Below are positions 17,881 to 25,640 of a stretch of 64,000 nt of DNA, piece after piece. Below the pieces are notes generated by a model. It was not told where the DNA came from. It did no database searches and was given only the letters and a program-made list of their open reading frames with translations. Source of the stretch: Pseudarthrobacter psychrotolerans (GTDB taxonomy: Bacteria; Actinomycetota; Actinomycetes; Actinomycetales; Micrococcaceae); assembly GCF_009911795.1 (NCBI RefSeq), contig NZ_CP047898.1, forward strand, positions 310,001-374,000, written 5' to 3'. Both the position numbers and the translations under genes were made by a program. Each line of letters starts with the position of its first letter. The stretch's first letter is position 1.

Positions 17881-19207
17881 CGGCCCGGACCGAAGGCAGG
17901 ACCATGCACAGCTCTCCGCACCAGCACGGACACACTCCGAACAGCAGCGAGGACGTAGACGCCGGGCACAGGGACAGGCACACGCCAGGCCAGGCGCCCC
18001 ACCAGGCACGGTCCGTTGCCCTGCACCTGGCCGCCGTTACCGAACTGCTGACGCCCCTGCTGGACCAGGGACGGACGGAAACGCTGGCACTCCGCGATGC
18101 GCTGGGCAAGGGCCTCGCCCAGGACGTGATGGCCCCCTGAGCCTCCCGCCGTTCGCCAACTCCCAGATGGACGGCTTCGCGGTCAACAGCGCGGACGTGC
18201 CCGACGGCGGTGCGGAGATGCCTGTGGTTGTCCCCGTTCCGGCGGGTGCCGTGCCGGCGGCCCTGGACCGTGGCACTGCCGCCCCCATCATGACGGGAGC
18301 GATGATTCCCGCCGGTGCTGACGCCGTCGTGCCCGTGGAACGTGCCGTTCCGGACCGGTTCCCAGCCCCGGGGGAAACAGCCTCTGTGTGGTTGCCGGCG
18401 ACGGCGGCCGGCACCTTCGTGCGGTCGGCCGGCAGTGATATCGCGGTGGGGGAGCGGGCGCTGGCCGCGGGAACCTTCCTTGGCCCGGCACAGTTGGGGC
18501 TGCTGGCGGCCCTCGGGATCGCCGAAGTTACCGTGCGCAGGCCGGTGACCGTCCTCCTGGCCACAACGGGCGACGAAGTGGTGGAACCCGGCCAGCCCCT
18601 GCAGTCCGGCAAAATCTACGATTCCAACGGAACGCTCCTCGAAAGTGCCATGCGGCAGGCGGGCCTGGCCGTGGTGCGCACGGCCATCGCCTCGGACCAT
18701 CCTGACGAATTCCGTACACTGCTGCACAGCCATGCAGGCACTGTGGACCTGATCGTCACTACGGGCGGGGTCAGCAAGGGAGCCTACGAAGTGGTCCGCC
18801 AGGCGATGGAAGGGCAGACGGCGGAGTTCCTTCATGTGGCCATGCAGCCCGGCGGCCCCCAGGGCATCGGGACCTTCGACGGTGTGCCCTTCCTGGGATT
18901 CCCGGGAAACCCGGTCAGCTGCCTTGTTTCCTTCGAAATGTTCCTGCGGCCCGTGCTGGCTGAACTGTTTGGATCGCCTGCACCGCGGATCCCTGTCCGC
19001 GCCCGGCTGGGCCACAGCCTTTCCTCGCCTGAACACAAGCATCAGGTCCGGCGCGGAACCCTCCAGGGGGACGGAACCGTCCGCCTGGAAGGGGGCGAAA
19101 GCTCCCACCTCATGCACGCCCTCGCCGGCTCCAACGCGCTGGTGCACGTACCCGTTGGGGTCTCGGCGCTCGCCGAGGGCGACGAGGTGGAAGTATGGAT
19201 GCTGTGA
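17877..19207 (+). pseudogene. moeA: molybdopterin molybdenumtransferase MoeA, broken by a single-base frameshift
   Basis: Inserts molybdate into adenylylated molybdopterin. Codons from ATG 17877 give an N-terminus ending LRDALGKGLAQDVMAP and then TGA at 18138. The rest (SLPPFANSQMDGFAVN..., then ILATTGDEVVEPG, SNGTLLESA, TTGGVSKGAYEVV, GTFDGVPFLGFPGNPVS) continues in another frame to TGA 19207 and is otherwise complete. Adding one C to the C5 run at 18133-18137 fuses the two parts exactly at the conserved P-(L)-S-L-P-P-F junction. With the rest of the Mo-cofactor pathway intact next door, a base-calling error is likelier than a true null. Confidence 0.9.
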
Positions 19208-19689
19208 ATCCAGAACATAGCCCGTCCGTCCTGACCCATCTGCGCCAGGACGGCAGCGCACAAATGGTGGACGTGTCCGCGAAAGCCGAAACCACCCGCG
19301 AAGCCACCGCTACGGCCACGGTCCGCACCACTGACGAAGTGCTGGGCCTGCTCGGATCCGGCGGCCTGCCCAAGGGTGATGCCCTGGCGGTTGCCCGGGT
19401 TGCCGGCATTATGGCCGCAAAAAAGACGCCCGAACTCATCCCGCTCTGCCATCCCCTGCCGCTCTCGAAAGTCACCGTGGACTTCGAGCTCGGAACCGAT
19501 TCCGTGGCGATCCTGGCCACGGTCAAGACCCGCGGGGTCACCGGGGTGGAGATGGAAGCGCTGACGGCGGCCGCCGTGGCTGCGCTCAGCGTGTACGACA
19601 TGATCAAGGCCGTCGACAAGCACGCCGTGCTGACCGACATCAAAGTGCTGGCGAAAAGCGGCGGCAAGAGCGGGGACTGGACACTATGA
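19195..19689 (+). CDS. moaC: cyclic pyranopterin monophosphate synthase MoaC
   Basis: Acts with MoaA to form cyclic pyranopterin monophosphate. Signature stretches are [45 protein letters not shown] and [23 protein letters not shown](I)KAVDK, with catalytic Lys in [13 protein letters not shown]. 164 residues from ATG 19195, which overlaps the moeA end by 13 nt; GTG 19204 (GTGA overlap) is an alternative, but GAGGTGGA spaces better to ATG. It is followed by mogA with a 4-nt overlap. Confidence 0.96.
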   Translation: MDAVNPEHSPSVLTHLRQDGSAQMVDVSAKAETTREATATATVRTTDEVLGLLGSGGLPKGDALAVARVAGIMAAKKTPELIPLCHPLPLSKVTVDFELGTDSVAILATVKTRGVTGVEMEALTAAAVAALSVYDMIKAVDKHAVLTDIKVLAKSGGKSGDWTL

Positions 19690-20225
19690 GCACTGAGAGC
19701 ACTTACCTGCCCGAGCCAAACACCGAGCCGCACACACACGGCGAGGTGCAGGGCCGGAAGGCCGGGGTTGTCATTGCGTCCACCCGGGCCGCCGCAGGCA
19801 TCTATGAGGATGAAACCGGTCCGGTCATCATTGACTGGCTCACCGAGCACGGCTTCGAGGCCTACCCCGCCATGGTGGTGCCGGACGGCGAGCCGGTCGG
19901 TGCGGCGATCCGCGCCCTCCTCACCCAGCATCCCGCCGTCGTGATTACCAGCGGCGGCACCGGGCTCAGCCCGGACGACCGCACACCCGACGTGACCCTG
20001 CCCCTTCTGGACCGGGAAATCCCCGGCATCATGGAGGCCATCCGGCGCGAAGGTGCAGCCAAGACGCCGCTCGCGGCGCTCAGCCGCGGCCACGCCGGTG
20101 CCCACGGCGGCACGTTCATCGTCAACCTGCCCGGGTCACCCAAAGGCGTCATGGACGGACTGTCCGTGCTGGACCCGTTGATCGGGCACCTGTGCGACCA
20201 GCTGGAGGGCGGCCATGGGCACTGA
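19686..20225 (+). CDS. mogA: molybdopterin adenylyltransferase (MogA/MoaB family)
   Basis: 179 residues. Adenylylates molybdopterin before metal insertion by MoeA. The family motifs are [18 protein letters not shown] (nucleotide loop), [10 protein letters not shown] and the closing [14 protein letters not shown] roughly 25-residue His/Pro/Glu-rich N-terminal leader ([13 protein letters not shown]) precedes the domain. The ATG at 19686 overlaps the moaC stop (ATGA), and its end overlaps the moaE start by 11 nt, so the unit is tightly coupled. Confidence 0.92.
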   Translation: MSTESTYLPEPNTEPHTHGEVQGRKAGVVIASTRAAAGIYEDETGPVIIDWLTEHGFEAYPAMVVPDGEPVGAAIRALLTQHPAVVITSGGTGLSPDDRTPDVTLPLLDREIPGIMEAIRREGAAKTPLAALSRGHAGAHGGTFIVNLPGSPKGVMDGLSVLDPLIGHLCDQLEGGHGH

Positions 20226-20676
20226 ATCGGTCTTCGAAGTGGTCCACGCGGTACTGAGCGCAGAACCGATCTCCGTGGACCAGGCCATCGCTGCGGTGGA
20301 GTCTGACACCGCAGGGGCAGTGGTCAGCTTCAGCGGGGTAGTGCGGAATCACGACGGCGGCAAGGCAGTGGAGCGGCTCAGTTACAGTGCGCATCCCACG
20401 GCTCACCAGGTGATGGCCGACGTCGTCGCCCGCTTGGCTGCCGAACATGCAGGCGACGGATCCGCCGCCCAGCCCGTACGGATCTGGGCTGCCCACCGTA
20501 TCGGCATGCTCGACATCGGTGATCCGGCGCTGGTCTGTGCGGTCTCCGCTGCGCACCGCGGACAGGCTTTTGCCGTCTGTTCCGAACTGGTGGACCGCAT
20601 CAAGGAGCAGGTCCCCATCTGGAAGGAACAGTTCTTCGCCGACGGCACGGTGGAGTGGGTGGGCGCGGACAACTGA
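20215..20676 (+). CDS. moaE: molybdopterin synthase catalytic subunit MoaE
   Basis: 153 residues. Large subunit that uses MoaD thiocarboxylate to make molybdopterin. Visible hallmarks are GAVVSFSGVVRNHDGGKAVERLSY, HRIGMLDIGDPALV, AAHRGQAFAVCSELVDRIKEQVPIWKEQFF (catalytic Lys in KEQVPIWK) and EWV near the end. It is the last gene of the rightward Mo-cofactor unit. The partner moaD is on the opposite strand at 14661. Confidence 0.96.
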   Translation: MGTESVFEVVHAVLSAEPISVDQAIAAVESDTAGAVVSFSGVVRNHDGGKAVERLSYSAHPTAHQVMADVVARLAAEHAGDGSAAQPVRIWAAHRIGMLDIGDPALVCAVSAAHRGQAFAVCSELVDRIKEQVPIWKEQFFADGTVEWVGADN

Positions 20677-20770
20677 GCAGACCCGGATTCCTTCCCCCTT
20701 CCGGCGGTTGCGAGGTAACGCACAGCCTTAGGTTCAACCCCGCACCCGGCCCGACGGTAGGGTTAACGGC

Positions 20771-21541
20771 ATGATCGAACAACTCTCCGTGCCCACCCGC
20801 GTGGCTGTCCTGGGCGCCAACGGGCGCATGGGCGCCGAAGCCGTTAAGGCCGTTGAAGCTGCCTCCGACCTGCTGCTCGTAGCCGCCCTGGGACGCGGCG
20901 ACTCGCTGGACCAGCTGGCCGCCTCGGGTGCCCACATCGTGGTGGACCTCACCGTCCCCGAAAGCACCGAAGCGAACGTGCGCTACGCCGTCGAGCATGG
21001 CATGCACGCGGTTGTGGGGACCACCGGCTGGGATGCCACCAGGCTCGCCGGACTTGAGGCGTTGCTCGCGGAGAACCCGGAAACCGGCGTGCTGATCGCC
21101 CCTAATTTTGCCCTCGGTTCCGTGCTGGCCTCGGCCTTTGCCGCCAAGGCCTCCAAATACTTCGAGTCCGTGGAAATCATCGAACTGCACCACCCGGAAA
21201 AGGTCGATGCGCCGTCCGGGACCGCTGTCCGCACCGCCCAGCTCATTGCAGCCGAGCGCAAGGCTGCCGACGTTCCGCCCAGTCCTGACGCGACCACCAG
21301 CGAACTCGCCGGCGCGCGGGGTTGCGACGTTGAGGGAGTCCGTGTTCACAGCGTCCGGCTGCGCGGGCTGGTGGCCCACCAGGAGGTGCTGCTCGGCGGT
21401 CCGGGGGAGCAGTTGACCCTCCGGCACGATTCCTTTGACCGTGCCTCCTTTATGCCCGGCGTGCTGCTTGGCGTGCGTAACGTCGCCGCGCACCCGGGAC
21501 TGACGGTGGGCCTGGACGGCTACCTGGACCTGGGACTCTAG
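20771..21541 (+). CDS. dapB: 4-hydroxy-tetrahydrodipicolinate reductase
   Basis: NAD(P)H-dependent reductase of the lysine/diaminopimelate pathway. N-terminal nucleotide-binding loop VLGANGRMG, then VDLTVPES, VGTTGWDA, and the catalytic/substrate segment IIELHHPEKVDAPSGTA with the His-His and Lys of the family. 256 residues, near the usual 245-270. dapA (24691) and dapF (37555) are also in this window but not in one operon. A small membrane gene begins 3 nt after its stop. Confidence 0.97.
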   Translation: MIEQLSVPTRVAVLGANGRMGAEAVKAVEAASDLLLVAALGRGDSLDQLAASGAHIVVDLTVPESTEANVRYAVEHGMHAVVGTTGWDATRLAGLEALLAENPETGVLIAPNFALGSVLASAFAAKASKYFESVEIIELHHPEKVDAPSGTAVRTAQLIAAERKAADVPPSPDATTSELAGARGCDVEGVRVHSVRLRGLVAHQEVLLGGPGEQLTLRHDSFDRASFMPGVLLGVRNVAAHPGLTVGLDGYLDLGL

Positions 21542-21544
21542 GCC

Positions 21545-22024
21545 GTGGGCGGGTTTGTTGCCGCGTTCCGGAAGAACCGCACCAAGATCTGGGTGGGTGC
21601 CGTAACGCTCCTGCTGGTCTTCTACCTCGTGGTGTCCTTCCAGCGCTCCGTGCTCTTGCTGCTGGACAGCAACCCAGCCGCCAAGGCCATCGGAGCTGCC
21701 TACCTGGTCCTCCCGGCCATCGGCGTCTGGGCCATGATCCGTGAACTGCTGTTCGGTGCGCGCACGGAACAGATGGCCAAGGTCCTGGAGGCCGAAGGCG
21801 GGCTGCCGGCCGACGAACTGCCCCGCACACCCGCCGGCCGGATCGTCCGTTCCGCAGCGGATCTGGAATTCGAAAAATACAAGGCCGAGGCGGAAGCAGC
21901 GCCCGGCGACTGGCGTTCGTGGTTCCGTCTCAGCTGCGCCTATGACGCTGCCGGAGACCGCAAGCGCGCCCGCGCCTCCATGCGCGACGCCGTGAAGCTG
22001 TTCCGCGGCAAGGTTCCGGCGTAG
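21545..22024 (+). CDS. membrane protein with TPR-like C-terminus, unknown function
   Basis: 159 residues from GTG 21545, only 3 nt after dapB. Two hydrophobic segments (about 13-34 and 46-65) are followed by a soluble part in which DWRSWFRLSCAYDAAGDRKRARASMRDAVKLF reads as one tetratricopeptide-like helical pair. The linker has a short acidic helix (EQMAKVLEAEGGLPADELP). It is probably anchored with the C-terminal domain in the cytoplasm. Conserved next to dapB in related genomes as far as I recall; function unknown. Confidence 0.75.
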   Translation: MGGFVAAFRKNRTKIWVGAVTLLLVFYLVVSFQRSVLLLLDSNPAAKAIGAAYLVLPAIGVWAMIRELLFGARTEQMAKVLEAEGGLPADELPRTPAGRIVRSAADLEFEKYKAEAEAAPGDWRSWFRLSCAYDAAGDRKRARASMRDAVKLFRGKVPA

Positions 22025-22044
22025 CGCCTGCTCTCTGAGGCGGG

Positions 22045-23279
22045 CTAACGCCGGCCGGCTCGTTCGCCGTGCCCCAGCTGGTTGGCCGCATGGCCCACCA
22101 GCTCCAATGGGCCCCGCCATTTCAGGAGCACAAACACGATACCCACGACGATGGCCGTGGCGGCATGCGCCGAGTACATCCCCTCCTCGGTCCAGCCGGC
22201 GGGCAGCGGCTTCAGGTAGAACGCCGAAACCACCCACACATGCGCTGAGTAGAGCGTGAGCGTCATGGCTCCCGCACCCCGCAGCGGCAGTAACAGGTCC
22301 AGGTCCAGCCAGTCAGCCAGCCTGCCGATCAGGAGGCACACGCCCACCACGGCGGCTGCCACGCCGCAGGTGTGCAGAAGGTCCAGCGTGGTGGCCGAAT
22401 GCGGCGCAGCGGCCGCCAGCCACCACCAGGATCCTTCCTGCCGGATTCCCGTGAGGTTGACCTGGAGGACGCTGTCCAGCGGGTATCCGGGCGCGTTCAG
22501 GACTGCCTCCAGCGCGGCCCGGCCGCCCCAGTTCTCCATCGCGGCGGTACCCAAAACCTTGGCCAGAGCGGCCACCGCAGCGCCGCCGCAGAGCAGCAGG
22601 ACGGGAATCATCGCTTTGGTGAGGGCCATCCGTCCGATGACCAGGCCCACCAGCAGGTAGGACAGCCACTGGAACACCGGGTAGTAGCCGGTCAGGAACA
22701 GGTCTCCCAGCAGGGGGAAGGGGGTCGAGAGGTCTTCCCAGGACGGGTTGTGCCCCAGGTTCAGGGGCGGGTTGGCCGCCATCAGCCAGGGGCGAAGCAG
22801 ATAGGCGAGCGCCGGGGAAACCACGATCCCGCCGGCGGCCCACGCGCACAGCGCCCTCAGCTTCAGGCCCAGGAACGGCAGGATGCACAGGAACAGCAGG
22901 GCGTAGTGGACCAGGATGATCGCAAGGTTTACTTCCAGCCCGCCCAGCGAGAGCCCGACGGCGGCAATCACCAGGGCGCGCAGTGCGATGCCGCGGCGGG
23001 CTGCGTTCAAGGCAGCGCCTTCCGGAGGTACCTGCTTTCCGGTGGACAGCGCCAGTCCCACACCAGCCAATACGGCGAACAGGGCGGCCGCCCTGCCGGA
23101 GAAAGTGAGGCCGATCCAGGTGGGCGTGAGGTCGGTGTTTGCCTCGAAGGTAGGGAGCAGGTGCGTGGCCATCATGCCGAGGAGCGCCAGCCCCTGGCTG
23201 CGTCAATACCGCGGAGGCGGTCCGCGGCCTGTGAGGTTCGAGGCAACCGCGAGGGTCTTGTCGGGGCACGGGACGTCAT
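22045..23279 (-). CDS. DUF418/DUF1624-type membrane acyltransferase-like protein, N-terminal frameshift
   Basis: Polytopic membrane protein of about 410 residues with some ten hydrophobic segments. The N-terminal family signature RLRGIDAARGLALLGMMATHLLP is split: the part from ATG 23279 to DAAR is in one frame and GLALLGMM onward in another. Inserting one C in the C4 run at 23191-23194 (plus strand) restores it. As read, a shorter ORF from 23175 would lack the first helix and signature. The C-terminal segments (LTLYSAHVWVVSAFY) match the DUF418 region. Members are thought to transfer acyl or acetyl groups across the membrane. Convergent with the dapB-linked gene. Confidence 0.75.
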
Positions 23280-23349
23280 GAGGCGATGTTCTCACACCAA
23301 CCATTGTGGCCGCGGTCAAGAGTCGGCCGGAAACACGGTCGTAAAGACC

Positions 23350-23378
23350 TTGTGTTCGAATATATGTTCTAATAATAT
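23350..23378 (+). promoter_or_regulatory. promoter with a LexA box filling the -35/-10 spacer
   Basis: TTGTGT (23350-23355), a 17-nt spacer, and TAATAT (23373-23378) form a good sigma-70-type promoter. The spacer carries TCGAATATATGTTCTA at 23356-23371, which fits the actinobacterial SOS box TCGAAC-N4-GTTCGA at 13 of 16 positions counting fixed and N. Transcription would start near 23385, at or next to ATG 23386, implying a leaderless mRNA. Confidence 0.75.
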
Positions 23379-23385
23379 GGACACC

Positions 23386-23814
23386 ATGCAAACCCCATCC
23401 CGGCCGCGGCCGTTTCCGGAATCCCCAATCGCCGGCGGATCGGTGCGCCCCGACAGGGATGCCCAGGACGCCGCCTTAGCACATCCTGTAGGTCTGACGA
23501 AAGCGATGAGCCCGGGAGTGGTGGACTTCCTCTTCCGCCAGCTCGTTGCAGGTCGACCCCCTGTGGACATCCAATGGCAGGACGAAGGCGTGACACTCAC
23601 CGCCCAGCCGCCGGGGGCAGAGCTGGCCCGCAGATTGGCCGACACCGACCTCGACGCCCTGACGCCCACTGAGCTGTTCCACTACGTCCGGGCGGCACAG
23701 CGACTCGCGGCCTGGGCTGAGGGGCTGCGGGAGGCTGCGGTGGACCGGTACTGCCAGCCAGGGAAGCCGCAGGATGGCGTAGTTCCCTCGGCTAGGCGGA
23801 CATCCCTAGGATAA
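23386..23814 (+). CDS. small protein with DUF222-like segment, predicted SOS gene
   Basis: 142 residues from ATG 23386 (an in-frame ATG at 23377 overlaps the -10 element). The only family resemblance is DTDLDALTPTELFHYVRAAQRLAAWAEGLREAAVDRY (about residues 78-115), which looks like the first helices of DUF222 proteins such as the one at 12882-14447. The HNH part is absent, so it is either a truncated relative or a stand-alone small protein. LexA control is indicated by the promoter. It ends 4 nt before the nitrilase-family gene, suggesting co-transcription. Function unknown. Confidence 0.6.
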   Translation: MQTPSRPRPFPESPIAGGSVRPDRDAQDAALAHPVGLTKAMSPGVVDFLFRQLVAGRPPVDIQWQDEGVTLTAQPPGAELARRLADTDLDALTPTELFHYVRAAQRLAAWAEGLREAAVDRYCQPGKPQDGVVPSARRTSLG

Positions 23815-23818
23815 GGAG

Positions 23819-24565
23819 GTGACTGATGCCCTGACCGTCTCTGCCGTGCAGTACCAGGCGCTGGAAGGCGGTATTGTCCCGAATGTGCAAGAACACGTCC
23901 GGCTGATCGAGGATGCCGAATCCCACGGCGCCCGGCTGGTGGTGTTCCCTGAGCTGTCGTTGACGGGGTACAACCTGGCTCAGTTGGCCGATGACGGCTA
24001 TTGGCTCCGGCACGACGACCCGCGGCTGGGCGATCTCCACGAAATCTGCCGCCGGACCGGGATCACCGCCGTGGCTGGTGCTGCTTATCGGGAACCTGAT
24101 GGCACGCCGCGGCTCGCCAGCCTCGTGATCCACCCCGACGGCACCATCGGACTTGGCTTCAAAACCCACCTCCACGGCCAGGAACGGGAGCTCTTCGCCG
24201 CGGGCGACGGTGCACGCGTGATCGAGCTGGATGGCTGGAAGATCGCGCTGGCCATCTGCTTTGACGCCGCGGTTCCTGACCACTCCAGCGGGGCAGCCCA
24301 GGCCGGCGCGGACATCTATGCCGTATCGGCGCTTTACACGCTGGCCGAAGAGCGGCGGCTTGCGCTGCACCTTGGAACCAGGGCAATGGACAACCGGATG
24401 TTCGCCGTGCTGGCGAACCTTGGCGGAACCACCGCGCTGGGCCCCTCCTGTGGCCTGAGCGGGTTCTGGGGACCGGACGGCTTCGAACTGAAAATGGCCG
24501 CCGGGACCGGTACGGAAGTGGTCACCACCATCCTGCAGCGGAGTGCCTTGCGGAAATTCCGCTGA
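23819..24565 (+). CDS. carbon-nitrogen hydrolase (nitrilase superfamily)
   Basis: 248 residues. Contains the Glu-Lys-Cys triad of the superfamily: Glu in VVFPELSLTGYN, Lys in GFKTHLHGQERELF, and Cys in IALAICFDAAVPDHS. The fold should be the alpha-beta-beta-alpha sandwich of amidases and nitrilases; the substrate is not evident. The start is GTG 23819. AAGGAGG directly abuts it, so spacing is unusually short, and translational coupling with the gene ending at 23814 is plausible. If so, it would sit in an SOS-controlled unit. Confidence 0.85.
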   Translation: MTDALTVSAVQYQALEGGIVPNVQEHVRLIEDAESHGARLVVFPELSLTGYNLAQLADDGYWLRHDDPRLGDLHEICRRTGITAVAGAAYREPDGTPRLASLVIHPDGTIGLGFKTHLHGQERELFAAGDGARVIELDGWKIALAICFDAAVPDHSSGAAQAGADIYAVSALYTLAEERRLALHLGTRAMDNRMFAVLANLGGTTALGPSCGLSGFWGPDGFELKMAAGTGTEVVTTILQRSALRKFR

Positions 24566-24690
24566 CCCCGCGGGAGCCGATCTGCAGTGCGTCCTGACCG
24601 TAGGCCTTGGGGCGTGGCGGCCCGCTATTTGACGCGTATCACGCCGCCCCCATTGTCCTAACCAGCCGCCGACAGGGTAACGTTTTTTCC

Positions 24691-25599
24691 ATGCCTCACA
24701 AATCCGCCACCGCTCCTGCCCTTGGTACGCTCCTGACCGCCATGGTCACGCCCTTCACCAAGGATGGCGCCGTGGACTACAAGCAGGCAGCCGAACTGGC
24801 CACCAAACTTGTGGACGATGGCTGCGACGGCCTGGTCGTCACCGGGACCACCGGCGAAACGTCCACTCTCTCGGATGAGGAAAACCTTGGCATGTTCCGC
24901 GCTGTCAAGGAAGCCGTGGGAGACCGCGCCGCCATCATCGCCGGCACTGGGACGAACGACACCGCACATTCGGTGCACCTCTCCCAGCAGGCGGCAGCGC
25001 TCGGCGTCGATGGCCTGCTGCTTGTCACGCCGTACTACAACAAGCCCAGCCAGGCCGGGGTGCGGGCGCACTTCGAGACCGTCGCGTCAGCAACGGACGT
25101 GCCCGTCATGCTCTATGATATTCCGGGCCGCTCCTCCATCGCGATCGAGCCCGAAACCATGATCCGCCTGGCGCAGCACCCGAACATCGTTGCCGTCAAG
25201 GATGCCAAAGCCGATTTCATGGCAGCCAGCCGCGTGATGGCAGAGACTGACCTGTACTTCTACTCCGGCGACGACGGACTGATCCTTCCGTGGATGTCCT
25301 TGGGCGCCGTCGGACTGGTGGGTGTCACAACCCACGTCGCAACGCGCCGCTTCCGCGAACTGATCGACGCCATCAACGCGAACGACTTCGAAACCGCGCG
25401 TAAGATCAACTTCGAGCTGCTGCCCGTTGTGAGGGCAACGATGACCCGCATCCAGGGAGCCGTTGCAGCCAAACAAATTCTTAAATGGCAGGGAGTCCTG
25501 CCCAACTCGATTGTCCGTTTGCCCCTCGTGGAGCCGGACGAAGCCGAGATCGTAACCATCCGCGAGGATTTGGCGGAAGCGGGGCTGGTCTTTCCCTGA
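24691..25599 (+). CDS. dapA: 4-hydroxy-tetrahydrodipicolinate synthase
   Basis: Condenses pyruvate and aspartate semialdehyde in lysine/peptidoglycan precursor synthesis. Recognisable motifs are GTTGETSTLSDEE (substrate Thr-Thr), TPYYNKPSQAG with the catalytic Tyr, YDIPGRSSI, and the Schiff-base Lys170 in IVAVKDAKAD. 302 residues from ATG 24691, normal for actinobacterial DapA. It sits 41 nt before the RNase J gene, a frequent actinobacterial pairing. Confidence 0.97.
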   Translation: MPHKSATAPALGTLLTAMVTPFTKDGAVDYKQAAELATKLVDDGCDGLVVTGTTGETSTLSDEENLGMFRAVKEAVGDRAAIIAGTGTNDTAHSVHLSQQAAALGVDGLLLVTPYYNKPSQAGVRAHFETVASATDVPVMLYDIPGRSSIAIEPETMIRLAQHPNIVAVKDAKADFMAASRVMAETDLYFYSGDDGLILPWMSLGAVGLVGVTTHVATRRFRELIDAINANDFETARKINFELLPVVRATMTRIQGAVAAKQILKWQGVLPNSIVRLPLVEPDEAEIVTIREDLAEAGLVFP

Positions 25600-25640
25600 G
25601 GGCTAAGACCAGCACCCTTCCGCCTGGAAAGTAGTGCACT

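Noticed and set aside
17858..19261. Minus-strand open frame opposite moeA
   Set aside because: Shadow of moeA; low-complexity sequence with no recognisable domain.
20600..22237. 545-codon minus-strand open frame opposite moaE/dapB
   Set aside because: The plus-strand genes are clear; this frame has no motif and spans several genes.
22372..23385. Long plus-strand extension upstream of the DUF222-like gene
   Set aside because: It runs antisense through the membrane protein gene and through the LexA-controlled promoter; the start at 23386 fits the promoter.
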